NCBI RefSeq assembly: GCF_000722705.1
Contig: NZ_JPFW01000004.1
Span: 88,001-152,000, forward strand
Reading direction: 5' to 3'
DNA length: 64,000 nucleotides
Source of the DNA: Streptococcus mitis
Lineage (GTDB): Bacteria; Bacillota; Bacilli; Lactobacillales; Streptococcaceae
Shown in pieces: positions 27,548 through 36,540 of this stretch; within the stretch, counting starts at the first letter, position 1; every line of letters starts with the position of its first letter. The position numbers and the translations under genes were made by a program. The notes below the pieces were generated by a model. That model saw nothing but the letters and a program-made list of their open reading frames with translations, did not search any database and was not told the DNA's origin.

Positions 27548-27948
27548 AAACTTTTCTTGCTAAAAAACGGAACATCTTCCTTGCGAGATTGTTCCTAGGT
27601 CAGTTGCCCTTACTTGTCTCCACTTATCTATTTCTATCTCGTCAGTTTTTAAATTTTTCCTTAGTCCTACAATTTCTTTTAGTGGTTATTAACTTGGCTT
27701 CTATTTTGGTTACTGTTTATCTCACTAGAGAAATGAGGATAAGAGAGTTTGAAGATGATGATTTGGTTAGTCCTAGAACCAATCAACTTATGTATATCGG
27801 TTTGACAGGTTTTATGTCCATTATCTGTTTGTATAGAGGTATCACAGCAGGAGAATTCTACCAACAACTTATTGCTTATATAGGCGCTATTCTCTGCTTG
27901 CTTATCATGCTTCTGCTCATTTGGGGCTTGAAGTATTATAAAAAGTAG
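27544..27948 (+). CDS. blp-region membrane protein (putative immunity)
   Basis: 134 residues from ATG 27544, coupled to the preceding small gene and preceded by AAAGGAG. The frame stays open 28 codons upstream, but that part overlaps the 54-residue gene and reads Cys- and His-rich nonsense. Four hydrophobic segments are separated by a basic/acidic loop (LTREMRIREFEDDD). Similar multi-helix proteins occupy the immunity end of pneumococcal blp loci. No motif reveals its target. Confidence 0.75.
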   Translation: MKTFLAKKRNIFLARLFLGQLPLLVSTYLFLSRQFLNFSLVLQFLLVVINLASILVTVYLTREMRIREFEDDDLVSPRTNQLMYIGLTGFMSIICLYRGITAGEFYQQLIAYIGAILCLLIMLLLIWGLKYYKK

Positions 27949-28005
27949 GGAAGAGTTTTCTTATTAATCTGGGACTAGTCTAAAGACTGGCAGGAGGAGG
28001 TCATC

Positions 28006-28254
28006 ATGTATAAACACTTATTTTTCCTAGATTCCAAAACCTTAGACTGGTTGACACCTTATATTCTAGTCTTGGCTTCTGACACCATTGCTTTTAATGT
28101 TTTTGTGCTAACCTTTGTATCTGCGGTGGTCTTTAATTCCCTAAATCCCATGCTAGCTTTTATGGCTATCTTCTTAGGAGCTGGCTATGTGGCCGGATTT
28201 TGGTTACTCAAATGGTTTGTTTTGGAAAGGTTAGAGCGGAAGGATGATGTGTAG
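28006..28254 (+). CDS. blpZ: BlpZ-like small membrane protein
   Basis: 82 residues with two strong hydrophobic segments and a charged C-terminus (WFVLERLERKDDV). The GGAGGAGGT ribosome site is very strong. Length, sequence style and position directly before a CPBP protease gene match BlpZ of pneumococci. It is a putative immunity helper; function unproven. Confidence 0.72.
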   Translation: MYKHLFFLDSKTLDWLTPYILVLASDTIAFNVFVLTFVSAVVFNSLNPMLAFMAIFLGAGYVAGFWLLKWFVLERLERKDDV

Positions 28255-28284
28255 GGAGGTTTGTTTCTTGAGGAGGATAATTTT

Positions 28285-28896
28285 ATGGAGTTCTTTGATA
28301 AATTTCATGCCTTTTGTTTTGGATTTTTAGTATTACTAATCGTCATTACAGTTCCTTATACGATTAACCACGGGGATTTTTTTCAAAATGAATCTGCATT
28401 GATTATTGTAAGTTTTCTAGTAACCTCGCTAAGTGTTGCTTATGCTAGAAAGTTTGAAATGATTTCTTTTGGGATGTTAAGCAAGAAAGAACTTTTGCTG
28501 TTCATTGTAATCTTTCTTCTAAGTGTACTTGAGACGTTGGTTTATATTCATTTCTTCGCTGTTTCTTCTGGCGCAGGAGTTCAACACTTGTCGGAAGTTA
28601 GCAGAGGAATTTCTCTGTCTTTGATTTTGACTTCCTCAGTTTTTGGACCCATCCAGGAGGAACTCATTTTCAGAGGACTTCTTCAAGGTGCCGTTTTTGA
28701 CAATTCTTGGTTAGGGATTGTGCTAACTTCCTCTCTCTTTTCTTTCATGCATGGACCTTCTAATGTCCCCTCGTTTATTTTTTATCTACTTGGGGGCTTG
28801 TTACTGGGCTTTGCTTATAAAAAGAGCCAAAACCTATGGGTTTCTACTCTAGTTCACATGTTTTACAATGCTTGGCCACTCTTATATTATTTATAA
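28285..28896 (+). CDS. CPBP-family intramembrane protease (blp immunity region)
   Basis: 203 residues from ATG 28285, preceded by GAGGAGG; a TTG 8 codons upstream overlaps the previous ribosome region. Motif 1 EELIFRG, motif 2 FSFMHGP and motif 3 HMFYNAW of the CPBP (Abi/CAAX protease) family are all present. In blp loci such proteins (BlpY/PncP) are needed for self-immunity to bacteriocins. Which of the two names applies cannot be decided here. It is the last gene of the BlpR-type operon; a terminator follows. Confidence 0.85.
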   Translation: MEFFDKFHAFCFGFLVLLIVITVPYTINHGDFFQNESALIIVSFLVTSLSVAYARKFEMISFGMLSKKELLLFIVIFLLSVLETLVYIHFFAVSSGAGVQHLSEVSRGISLSLILTSSVFGPIQEELIFRGLLQGAVFDNSWLGIVLTSSLFSFMHGPSNVPSFIFYLLGGLLLGFAYKKSQNLWVSTLVHMFYNAWPLLYYL

Positions 28897-28907
28897 AAAT
28901 CATGAAA

Positions 28908-28940
28908 GGTAAGCAGAAGACGGTGCTTGCCTTTTTCTTT
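28908..28940 (+). terminator. terminator of the blp immunity operon
   Basis: GGTAAGCA / TGCTTGCC stem with an eight-base loop and TTTTTCTTT tail. Confidence 0.88.
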
Positions 28941-28998
28941 CTATAATGATACCCAAGCCAATCTAGAGGCTTTTCTTTGAGAATCGGGTGTGGAGCGG

Positions 28999-29027
28999 TT
29001 GACGAATAGGCCAAAAACTAGTAGAAT
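28999..29027 (+). promoter_or_regulatory. ccrZ-trmB promoter
   Basis: -35 TTGACG (28999-29004), 17-bp spacer, -10 TAGAAT (29022-29027). Confidence 0.78.
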
Positions 29028-29056
29028 AGTAAGGAAACTTTATACGGAGGAAAGAA

Positions 29057-29851
29057 ATGGATTTGGGTGATAATGAGCTAACACTGACTCCCATACCTGG
29101 GAAAAGTGGCAAAGCTTATATGGGTAGCTATCCTGATGGGAAGCGTATCTTTGTAAAAATGAACACCTCTCCAATCCTACCTGGTCTAGCTAGAGAACAA
29201 ATTGCTCCACAATTATTATGGAGTCGCCGTTTGGCAGATGGGCGTGATATGTGTGCTCAAGAATGGTTGACAGGCAAGATATTGACCCCCTATGATATGA
29301 ATCGTAAACAAATCGTCAATATCTTAACCCGTCTTCATCGCTCACGTCCGTTGATGACACAGTTGAGTCGTTTGGGATATGCCATGGAAACACCTGTAGA
29401 TTTACTACAGTCTTGGCAAGAAACGGCTCCAGATGCTTTGCGTAAAAATCATTTTATCAGTGAAGTGATGGCTGATTTACGTCAGACTATTCCAGGATTT
29501 AGAGAGGACTATGCGACCATTGTCCATGGAGATGTACGACATAGTAATTGGATTGAGACAGATAGTGGCTTGATTTATTTGGTAGATTGGGATTCGGTTC
29601 GCTTGACCGACCGCATGTTTGATGTGGCCCATATGCTCTGCCATTATATTCCAGAACATCAGTGGAAGGAATGGTTGACCTACTACGGTTACAAGTACAA
29701 TCAAACGGTATTAACTAAATTGTATTGGTATGGTCAATTGTCTTATTTGAGCCAGATTTCCAAGTATTATATGAACCAAGATTTAGAAAATGTTAATCGG
29801 GAGATTCATGGCTTGCGTCACTTCCGAGACAAGTATGGAAAGAGAAGATGA
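29057..29851 (+). CDS. ccrZ: cell-cycle regulator CcrZ (choline/ethanolamine kinase-like)
   Basis: 264 residues of the aminoglycoside phosphotransferase/choline kinase fold. The catalytic loop [10 protein letters not shown] and the Mg-binding [20 protein letters not shown] are intact. Pneumococcal CcrZ has this size and the same position before trmB. It is known to couple cell division to DnaA-driven replication initiation, acting at midcell with FtsZ. It overlaps trmB by 4 bp. Confidence 0.9.
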   Translation: MDLGDNELTLTPIPGKSGKAYMGSYPDGKRIFVKMNTSPILPGLAREQIAPQLLWSRRLADGRDMCAQEWLTGKILTPYDMNRKQIVNILTRLHRSRPLMTQLSRLGYAMETPVDLLQSWQETAPDALRKNHFISEVMADLRQTIPGFREDYATIVHGDVRHSNWIETDSGLIYLVDWDSVRLTDRMFDVAHMLCHYIPEHQWKEWLTYYGYKYNQTVLTKLYWYGQLSYLSQISKYYMNQDLENVNREIHGLRHFRDKYGKRR

Positions 29852-30483
29852 GAGTTAGAAATCGTAAAGGGGCGACAGAATTACTAGAGGCAAATCCCCA
29901 GTATGTGGTCCTCAATCCCTTGGAAGCCAAGGGAAAATGGCGGGACTTGTTTGGCAATGACAACCCCATTCATGTGGAAGTTGGTAGTGGCAAGGGTGCC
30001 TTTGTTTCAGGTATGGCCAAACAAAACCCTGACATCAACTATATCGGGATTGATATTCAAAAGTCTGTTTTGAGTTACGCTTTGGACAAGGTTCTTGAAG
30101 TTGGAGTGCCTAACATCAAGCTCTTGTGGGTGGATGGTTCTGATTTGACGGACTACTTTGAAGACGGTGAGATTGATCGCTTGTATCTGAACTTTTCAGA
30201 TCCATGGCCTAAAAAACGCCATGAAAAGCGTCGTTTGACCTACAAGAGTTTCCTAGATACCTTCAAGCGTATCTTGCCTGAAAATGGAGAAATTCATTTC
30301 AAGACGGATAACCGTGGCTTGTTTGAGTACAGCCTAGTGAGCTTTTCTCAGTATGGCATGAAACTAAATGGTGTCTGGCTAGACTTACATGCCAGTGATT
30401 TTGAAGGCAATGTCATGACAGAATATGAACAAAAATTCTCAAACAAGGGTCAAGTTATCTACCGAGTTGAGGCAGAATTTTAA
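29848..30483 (+). CDS. trmB: tRNA (guanine-N7)-methyltransferase TrmB
   Basis: 211 residues. SAM-binding motif [25 protein letters not shown], and the family hallmark [18 protein letters not shown] are present. It methylates G46 in the variable loop of many tRNAs. It is coupled to ccrZ. A small AGCCT/AGGCT hairpin follows the stop codon. Confidence 0.97.
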   Translation: MRVRNRKGATELLEANPQYVVLNPLEAKGKWRDLFGNDNPIHVEVGSGKGAFVSGMAKQNPDINYIGIDIQKSVLSYALDKVLEVGVPNIKLLWVDGSDLTDYFEDGEIDRLYLNFSDPWPKKRHEKRRLTYKSFLDTFKRILPENGEIHFKTDNRGLFEYSLVSFSQYGMKLNGVWLDLHASDFEGNVMTEYEQKFSNKGQVIYRVEAEF

Positions 30484-30520
30484 GAAATAGCCTAAAATCA
30501 GGCTGTATAAGTGCTTTTGC

Positions 30521-30549
30521 TTTACATAAGTTGGCAAACGTGCTATACT
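30521..30549 (+). promoter_or_regulatory. promoter of the rimP-nusA-infB operon
   Basis: -35 TTTACA (30521-30526), 17-bp spacer, extended -10 TGC-TATACT (30544-30549). The leader forms an AGAGGCG/CGCCTCT hairpin at 30571-30597, directly before the rimP ribosome site. Confidence 0.82.
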
Positions 30550-30609
30550 AATAGTAAGAATATGAGAAAGAGAGGCGGGGAAATATCTTCGCCTCTTGCT
30601 TATGAGGAG

Positions 30610-31089
30610 GTGGACGCAATCGCAACAATCGTAGAATTAGTCAGAGAAGTTGTAGAACCTGTCATCCAAGCACCTTTCGAGCTCGTGGATATCGAGTACG
30701 GAAAGATTGGCAGTGACATGATTCTCAGTATTTTTGTAGATAAACCTGAAGGAATTACCTTGAACGACACGGCAGACTTGACAGAAATAATCAGTCCTGT
30801 CCTAGACACCATCAAGCCAGATCCCTTCCCAGAACAATATTTCCTAGAAATCACCAGTCCAGGCTTGGAACGTCCTTTGAAAACCAAGGATGCCGTCGCT
30901 GGAGCGGTTGGGAAATACATCCATGTCGGGCTCTACCAAGCCATCAATAAGCAAAAGGTCTTTGAAGGAACCTTGTTGGCCTTCGAAGAGGACGAGTTGA
31001 CCATGGAATATATGGACAAGACGCGTAAGAAAACTGTCCAAATTCCATACAGTTTAGTATCAAAAGCACGTTTAGCAGTTAAATTATAG
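30610..31089 (+). CDS. rimP: ribosome maturation factor RimP
   Basis: 159 residues starting at GTG 30610 ([12 protein letters not shown]), the start that gives the known streptococcal length. The frame is open to 30511, but that part contains the leader hairpin. The ribosome site GAGGAG abuts the GTG, unusually close. Conserved [22 protein letters not shown] and [11 protein letters not shown] motifs are present. It assists 30S subunit assembly. First gene of the transcription/translation operon. Confidence 0.9.
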   Translation: MDAIATIVELVREVVEPVIQAPFELVDIEYGKIGSDMILSIFVDKPEGITLNDTADLTEIISPVLDTIKPDPFPEQYFLEITSPGLERPLKTKDAVAGAVGKYIHVGLYQAINKQKVFEGTLLAFEEDELTMEYMDKTRKKTVQIPYSLVSKARLAVKL

Positions 31090-31132
31090 AAAAAGAAAGG
31101 ATAGCTTTTGAGGATTCAAAAGTGAAGAGAAC

Positions 31133-32269
31133 ATGAGTAAAGAAATGCTAGAGGCCTTCCGCATTTTGGAAGAAGACAAGGGAATCAAAAAAGAAGATAT
31201 CATCGACGCAGTAGTAGAGTCGCTTCGTTCCGCTTATCGCAGACGCTATGGTCAATCAGACAGCGTAGCTATTGACTTCAACGAAAAAACAGGTGACTTT
31301 ACAGTCTATACTGTCCGTGAAGTTGTTGATGAAGTATTTGATAGCCGTTTGGAAATCAGCTTGAAAGATGCTCTTGCCATTAATTCAGCCTATGAACTTG
31401 GAGACAAAATCAAGTTTGAAGAAGCACCTGCTGAGTTTGGTCGTGTAGCAGCCCAATCTGCCAAACAAACCATCATGGAAAAAATGCGCAAGCAAACACG
31501 TGCCATCACCTACAATACTTACAAAGAGCATGAACAAGAAATCATGTCTGGTACTGTAGAACGCTTTGACAACCGCTTTATTTATGTCAACCTTGGCAGC
31601 ATCGAAGCCCAATTGTCAAAACAAGACCAAATCCCTGGAGAAGTTTTTGCTTCCCACGACCGTATCGAAGTCTATGTCTACAAGGTTGAAGACAACCCTC
31701 GTGGTGTGAATGTCTTTGTTAGCCGTAGCCACCCAGAAATGATCAAACGCTTGATGGAGCAAGAGATTCCAGAAGTTTATGACGGAACTGTTGAAATCAT
31801 GAGCGTGGCTCGTGAAGCTGGTGACCGTACCAAGGTTGCTGTTCGCAGTCATAATCCAAACGTGGACGCTATCGGTACAATCGTTGGACGTGGTGGAGCT
31901 AATATTAAGAAGATTACGAGCAAATTCCACCCAGCTCGTTACGATGCCAAGAGCGACCGTATGGTACCAATCGAAGAAAACATCGACGTTATCGAGTGGG
32001 TAGCAGATCCAGCTGAATTTATCTACAATGCCATCGCTCCTGCTGAAGTTGACCAAGTTATCTTTGATGAAAACGACAGCAAACGTGCCTTGGTGGTTGT
32101 TCCAGATAACAAGCTTTCTCTTGCCATCGGTCGTCGTGGGCAAAACGTTCGTTTGGCAGCTCACTTGACTGGTTACCGTATCGATATCAAGTCTGCTAGT
32201 GAATTTGAAGCCATGGAAGAAGCTGCTTCAGTAGATTTGGAAGCAGAAAACGATACTGTAGAAGAATAA
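31133..32269 (+). CDS. nusA: transcription termination/antitermination factor NusA
   Basis: 378 residues, the short Gram-positive form. The N-terminal RNA polymerase-binding domain is followed by S1 (GTVERFDNRFIYVNLGS) and two KH domains (AIGTIVGRGGANIKKI, LSLAIGRRGQNVRLAAHLTGYRIDI). It lacks the acidic repeats of E. coli NusA. It modulates pausing, termination and rRNA antitermination. Confidence 0.97.
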   Translation: MSKEMLEAFRILEEDKGIKKEDIIDAVVESLRSAYRRRYGQSDSVAIDFNEKTGDFTVYTVREVVDEVFDSRLEISLKDALAINSAYELGDKIKFEEAPAEFGRVAAQSAKQTIMEKMRKQTRAITYNTYKEHEQEIMSGTVERFDNRFIYVNLGSIEAQLSKQDQIPGEVFASHDRIEVYVYKVEDNPRGVNVFVSRSHPEMIKRLMEQEIPEVYDGTVEIMSVAREAGDRTKVAVRSHNPNVDAIGTIVGRGGANIKKITSKFHPARYDAKSDRMVPIEENIDVIEWVADPAEFIYNAIAPAEVDQVIFDENDSKRALVVVPDNKLSLAIGRRGQNVRLAAHLTGYRIDIKSASEFEAMEEAASVDLEAENDTVEE

Positions 32270-32290
32270 AAGCTGCTAGAGGAGGGAAAG

Positions 32291-32584
32291 ATGAAAACGA
32301 GAAAAATCCCTTTGCGCAAGTCTGTTGTGTCTAACGAAGTGATTGATAAGCGTGATTTGCTCCGCATTGTCAAGAACAAGGAAGGACAAGTCTTTATCGA
32401 TCCGACAGGCAAGGCCAATGGCCGTGGCGCTTACATCAAGCTAGACAATGCAGAAGCCCTAGAGGCGAAAAAGAAGAAGGTCTTTAACCGTAGCTTTAGC
32501 ATGGAAGTGGAAGAAAGCTTTTATGACGAGTTGATCGCTTATGTAGATCACAAAGTGAAAAGAAGAGAGTTAGGACTTGAATAA
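32291..32584 (+). CDS. rnpM: YlxR/RnpM family RNA-binding protein
   Basis: 97 residues of the YlxR fold: PLRKSVVSNEVIDKRDLLRIV, DPTGKANGRGAYI. In Bacillus the homologue YlxR (RnpM) binds and modulates RNase P. In many relatives the start of this motif reads R-x-C; here the Cys is replaced by Ser. It lies in the nusA-infB operon after 21 bp and overlaps the next gene by 8 bp. Confidence 0.88.
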   Translation: MKTRKIPLRKSVVSNEVIDKRDLLRIVKNKEGQVFIDPTGKANGRGAYIKLDNAEALEAKKKKVFNRSFSMEVEESFYDELIAYVDHKVKRRELGLE

Positions 32585-32876
32585 GCAAAAGATAAGCAAT
32601 CTCTTGGGACTCGCTCAGCGAGCAGGGCGGATCATATCGGGTGAAGAATTGGTGGTCAAGGCCATTCAAGATGGCAAGGTCAAGTTGGTCTTTCTAGCCC
32701 ATGATGCTGGACCCAATCTGACCAAGAAGATTCAAGATAAAAGTCAGTATTATCAAGTAGAAATTGTAACCGTGTTTTCAACACTGGAATTAAGCATAGC
32801 AGTCGGAAAATCGAGAAAGGTTTTGGCTGTAACAGATGCTGGATTTACAAAGAAAATGAGGTCTCTTATGGAATAG
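32577..32876 (+). CDS. ylxQ: YlxQ, L7Ae-family RNA-binding protein
   Basis: 99 residues from a TTG start that overlaps rnpM. The L7Ae/L30e fold is shown by [34 protein letters not shown] and the [15 protein letters not shown] motif. Such proteins bind kink-turn RNA; the physiological target in Firmicutes is not settled. Confidence 0.88.
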   Translation: MNKQKISNLLGLAQRAGRIISGEELVVKAIQDGKVKLVFLAHDAGPNLTKKIQDKSQYYQVEIVTVFSTLELSIAVGKSRKVLAVTDAGFTKKMRSLME

Positions 32877-32892
32877 AAGAGGAGGACATGAT

Positions 32893-35694
32893 TTGTCTAA
32901 GAAAAGATTGTACGAAATCGCAAAAGAACTTGGAAAAGAAAGTAAAGAAGTTGTAGCGCGTGCAAAAGAGTTGGGCTTGGATGTGAAAAGCCACTCATCA
33001 AGTGTGGAAGAAGCTGTCGCTGCAAAAATCGCTGCCAGCTTTAAGCCTGTAGCTGCTCCGAAAGTAGAAGCAAAACCTGCAGCACCAAAAGCAAGTGCAG
33101 AAAAGAAAGCCGAAAAATCTGAGCCAGCTAAACCAGCTGTAGCTAAGGAAGAGGCAAAAGCGGCTGAACCAGTTGCTCCTAAAACAGAAAAAGTAGCAGC
33201 TAAGCCACAAAGCCGTAATTTCAAGGCTGAGCGTGAAGCTCGTGCCAAAGAGCAGGCAGAGCGACGTAAGCAAAATAAGGGCAATAACCGTGACCAACAA
33301 CAAAACGGCAACCGTCAGAAAAACGACGGCCGTAATGGTGGAAAACAAGGTCAAGGCAACCGCGACAACCGTCGCTTTAATGATCAAGCTAAGAAACAGC
33401 AAGGTCAGCAAAATCGTGGAAATGAGCGCCGTCAACAAGAGGACAAACGTCCAAATCAAGCGGCTCCACGTGTTGACTTTAAAGCCCGTGCAGCAGCCCT
33501 AAAAGCAGAGCAAAATGCTGAATATGCCCGTTCAAGTGAGGAACGCTTCAAGCAGTATCAAGCGGCCAAAGAAGCCTTGGCTCAAGCTAACAAACGCAAG
33601 GAACCAGAGGAAATCTTTGAAGAAGTGGCTAAGTTAGCTGAACAAACGCAACAAGCACAGCAAGTTCAAGCAGTGGTTGAAGTCGTCCCTGAGAAAAAAG
33701 AACCTGCAGTGGATACACGTCGTAAAAAACAAGCTCGACCAGACAAAAATCGTGATGATTATGATCACGAAGAAGATGGTCCTAGAAAACAACAAAAGAA
33801 TCGAAGTAGTCAAAATCAAGTGAGAAATCAAAAGAATAGTAACTGGAATAATAACAAGAAGAACAAAAAAGGCAATAACAAGAACAACCGTAATCAGGCT
33901 CCAAAACCTGTTACAGAGCGTAAATTCCATGAATTGCCAACAGAATTTGAGTATACAGATGGTATGACTGTTGCGGAAATCGCAAAACGTATCAAACGTG
34001 AACCAGCTGAAATCGTTAAGAAACTCTTTATGATGGGTGTCATGGCCACACAAAACCAATCCTTGGATGGGGAAACAATTGAACTCCTCATGGTGGATTA
34101 TGGTATCGAAGCCAAACAAAAGGTTGAAGTGGATAATGCTGATATCGAACGTTTCTTTGTCGAAGATGGTTATCTCAATGAAGATGAATTGGTTGAGCGT
34201 CCACCAGTTGTTACCATCATGGGACACGTTGACCATGGTAAAACAACCCTCCTAGATACCCTTCGTAACTCTCGTGTTGCGACAGGTGAAGCAGGTGGTA
34301 TCACTCAGCATATCGGTGCCTACCAAATTGTTGAAAATGGCAAGAAGATTACCTTCCTTGATACACCAGGACACGCGGCCTTTACATCTATGCGTGCGCG
34401 TGGTGCATCTGTTACCGATATTACTATCTTGGTCGTAGCGGCAGATGACGGGGTTATGCCTCAGACAATTGAAGCTATCAACCACTCAAAAGCGGCCAAC
34501 GTTCCAATCATCGTAGCTATCAACAAGATTGATAAGCCAGGTGCTAACCCAGAACGCGTTATCGGTGAATTGGCAGAGCATGGTGTTATGTCAACTGCTT
34601 GGGGGGGAGATTCTGAATTTGTTGAAATTTCAGCTAAATTCAACCAAAATATCGAAGAATTGTTGGAAACAGTCCTTCTTGTGGCTGAAATCCAAGAACT
34701 CAAGGCAGACCCAACAGTGCGTGCGATCGGTACAGTTATCGAAGCGCGCTTGGATAAAGGAAAAGGTGCGGTCGCAACCCTTCTTGTTCAACAAGGTACC
34801 TTGAATGTCCAAGACCCAATCGTTGTCGGAAATACCTTCGGTCGTGTCCGTGCTATGACCAACGACCTTGGTCGTCGTGTTAAGGTTGCAGGGCCATCAA
34901 CACCAGTGTCAATCACAGGTTTGAACGAAGCGCCAATGGCGGGTGACCACTTTGCCGTTTACGAGGATGAAAAATCTGCGCGTGCGGCTGGTGAAGAACG
35001 TGCCAAACGTGCCCTTATGAAACAACGTCAAGCTACCCAACGTGTCAGCCTTGAAAACCTCTTTGATACCCTTAAAGCTGGTGAACTCAAATCAGTTAAC
35101 GTTATCATCAAGGCCGATGTACAAGGTTCAGTTGAAGCCCTTTCTGCATCACTTCAAAAGATCGATGTGGAAGGTGTCAAAGTTACTATTGTTCACTCGG
35201 CAGTCGGTGCTATCAATGAGTCTGACGTGACACTTGCCGAAGCTTCAAATGCTTTCATCGTTGGTTTCAACGTACGTCCTACACCACAAGCTCGTCAACA
35301 AGCGGAAGCTGACGATGTAGAAATCCGTCTCCACAGCATTATCTACAAGGTTATCGAAGAGATGGAAGAAGCTATGAAAGGGATGCTTGATCCAGAATTC
35401 GAAGAAAAAGTTATCGGTGAAGCAGTTATTCGTGAAACCTTCAAGGTATCTAAAGTCGGAACTATCGGTGGATTTATGGTTATCAACGGTAAGGTTACCC
35501 GTGACTCTAAAGTCCGTGTTATCCGTGACGGTGTTGTTATCTATGATGGCGAACTCGCAAGCTTGAAACACTACAAAGACGACGTCAAAGAAGTTACAAA
35601 CGGTCGTGAAGGTGGATTGATGATTGATGGCTACAATGATATCAAGACTGATGATGTGATTGAGGCGTATGTCATGGAAGAAATCAAGAGATAA
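32893..35694 (+). CDS. infB: translation initiation factor IF-2
   Basis: 933 residues from a TTG start with GGAGGA upstream. An out-of-frame ATG lies between them. The N-terminal 430 residues are low-complexity, Lys/Gln/Asn-rich. The G domain starts near residue 437 with [17 protein letters not shown] and NKIDKP. Domains II-IV follow. It delivers initiator tRNA to the 30S subunit. Last gene of the nusA operon before a structured gap. Confidence 0.97.
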   Translation: MSKKRLYEIAKELGKESKEVVARAKELGLDVKSHSSSVEEAVAAKIAASFKPVAAPKVEAKPAAPKASAEKKAEKSEPAKPAVAKEEAKAAEPVAPKTEKVAAKPQSRNFKAEREARAKEQAERRKQNKGNNRDQQQNGNRQKNDGRNGGKQGQGNRDNRRFNDQAKKQQGQQNRGNERRQQEDKRPNQAAPRVDFKARAAALKAEQNAEYARSSEERFKQYQAAKEALAQANKRKEPEEIFEEVAKLAEQTQQAQQVQAVVEVVPEKKEPAVDTRRKKQARPDKNRDDYDHEEDGPRKQQKNRSSQNQVRNQKNSNWNNNKKNKKGNNKNNRNQAPKPVTERKFHELPTEFEYTDGMTVAEIAKRIKREPAEIVKKLFMMGVMATQNQSLDGETIELLMVDYGIEAKQKVEVDNADIERFFVEDGYLNEDELVERPPVVTIMGHVDHGKTTLLDTLRNSRVATGEAGGITQHIGAYQIVENGKKITFLDTPGHAAFTSMRARGASVTDITILVVAADDGVMPQTIEAINHSKAANVPIIVAINKIDKPGANPERVIGELAEHGVMSTAWGGDSEFVEISAKFNQNIEELLETVLLVAEIQELKADPTVRAIGTVIEARLDKGKGAVATLLVQQGTLNVQDPIVVGNTFGRVRAMTNDLGRRVKVAGPSTPVSITGLNEAPMAGDHFAVYEDEKSARAAGEERAKRALMKQRQATQRVSLENLFDTLKAGELKSVNVIIKADVQGSVEALSASLQKIDVEGVKVTIVHSAVGAINESDVTLAEASNAFIVGFNVRPTPQARQQAEADDVEIRLHSIIYKVIEEMEEAMKGMLDPEFEEKVIGEAVIRETFKVSKVGTIGGFMVINGKVTRDSKVRVIRDGVVIYDGELASLKHYKDDVKEVTNGREGGLMIDGYNDIKTDDVIEAYVMEEIKR

Positions 35695-35798
35695 TAGAGA
35701 AACGATAGCCGATTTGACTCGTCGTCAACAGCGCCTTGATGAACCCTCAGTTCTATCTAAGGCTTGTTTCCTAGATTCAAATGGCTCTAGTTCCTCTA
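35695..35798 (+). repeat. 104-bp imperfect inverted-repeat element after infB
   Basis: The left arm TAGAGAAACGATAGCCGATT (continuing TGA) and the right arm TCAAATGGCTCTAG-TTCCTCTA are imperfectly complementary. An inner GCCTT/AAGGC pair nests inside. It resembles in layout the structured elements found at 18452, 19452 and 43257. Confidence 0.6.
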
Positions 35799-35810
35799 TC
35801 TAATAAAAAT

Positions 35811-35836
35811 AGCTAGGTCTGCTGGCCTAGCTTTTG
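35811..35836 (+). terminator. terminator-like hairpin before rbfA
   Basis: AGCTAGG / CCTAGCT stem followed by TTTT; a weak tail, so read-through into rbfA is likely. Confidence 0.6.
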
Positions 35837-35860
35837 GTTCAAAGTAGAGAAAGGAATATC

Positions 35861-36211
35861 ATGGCAAATCATTTCCGTACGGATCGTGTGGGCATGGAAA
35901 TCAAGCGTGAAGTCAATGAGATTTTGCAAAAGAAAGTCCGTGATCCGCGTGTCCAAGGTGTGACCATCACAGATGTTCAGATGCTGGGTGACTTGTCTGT
36001 TGCCAAGGTTTACTACACCATTTTGAGTAACCTTGCTTCAGATAATCAAAAAGCCCAAATCGGGCTTGAGAAAGCAACTGGTACCATCAAACGTGAACTT
36101 GGTCGCAATTTGAAATTGTACAAAATCCCAGATTTGACCTTCGTCAAAGACGAATCCATCGAATATGGAAACAAGATTGACGAAATGCTACGCAATCTGG
36201 ATAAGAATTAA
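35861..36211 (+). CDS. rbfA: ribosome-binding factor A
   Basis: 116 residues from ATG 35861, which has AAAGGA upstream; upstream in-frame codons overlap the hairpin. The KH-like fold is clear: [55 protein letters not shown]. It is needed for late 30S maturation and 16S 5'-end processing, notably in the cold. Confidence 0.96.
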   Translation: MANHFRTDRVGMEIKREVNEILQKKVRDPRVQGVTITDVQMLGDLSVAKVYYTILSNLASDNQKAQIGLEKATGTIKRELGRNLKLYKIPDLTFVKDESIEYGNKIDEMLRNLDKN

Positions 36212-36212
36212 G

Positions 36213-36236
36213 AAAGAGGGGCAACCCTCTTTTTTG
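36213..36236 (+). terminator. rbfA terminator
   Basis: AAGAGGG-GCAA-CCCTCTT with a six-T run. Confidence 0.93.
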
Positions 36237-36306
36237 GTGTGTGGCAGTCCTCCTTATGGTATAATAAAATAAATAATATCATTTATAAACGATAATGGAG
36301 GTCGTC

Positions 36307-36540
36307 ATGGACAATATCATCGATGTGTCAATTCCTGTTGCAGAAGTGGTGGATAAGCATCCAGAAGTCTTGGAAATCCTAGTGGAGCTGGGTTTTAAAC
36401 CCCTTGCTAATCCCTTGATGCGTAATACTATCGGTCGCAAAGTATCGCTTAAACAGGGTTCTAAGCTGGAAGGAACCCCTATGGACAAGATTGTCCGCAC
36501 ACTGGAAGCGAATGGCTACGAAGTGATTGGATTAGACTAA
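36307..36540 (+). CDS. DUF1858 domain protein
   Basis: 77 residues from ATG 36307, placed 5 bases after ATGGAGGT; an ATG at 36295 lies within that site. The DUF1858 pattern is IDVSIPVAEVVDKHPEVLEILVELGF then ANPLMRNTIGRKVSL. Its stop codon shares one base with the next start, so it is coupled to the hemerythrin-PAS protein. An extended -10 TGGTATAAT lies at 36257-36265. Such proteins are thought to help [Fe-S] or NO-stress proteins, but this is uncertain. Confidence 0.82.
   Translation: MDNIIDVSIPVAEVVDKHPEVLEILVELGFKPLANPLMRNTIGRKVSLKQGSKLEGTPMDKIVRTLEANGYEVIGLD

Noticed and set aside
30511-30609. 33-codon N-terminal extension of RimP
   Set aside because: It runs through the promoter -10 and a leader hairpin; the GTG at 30610 gives the normal family length.
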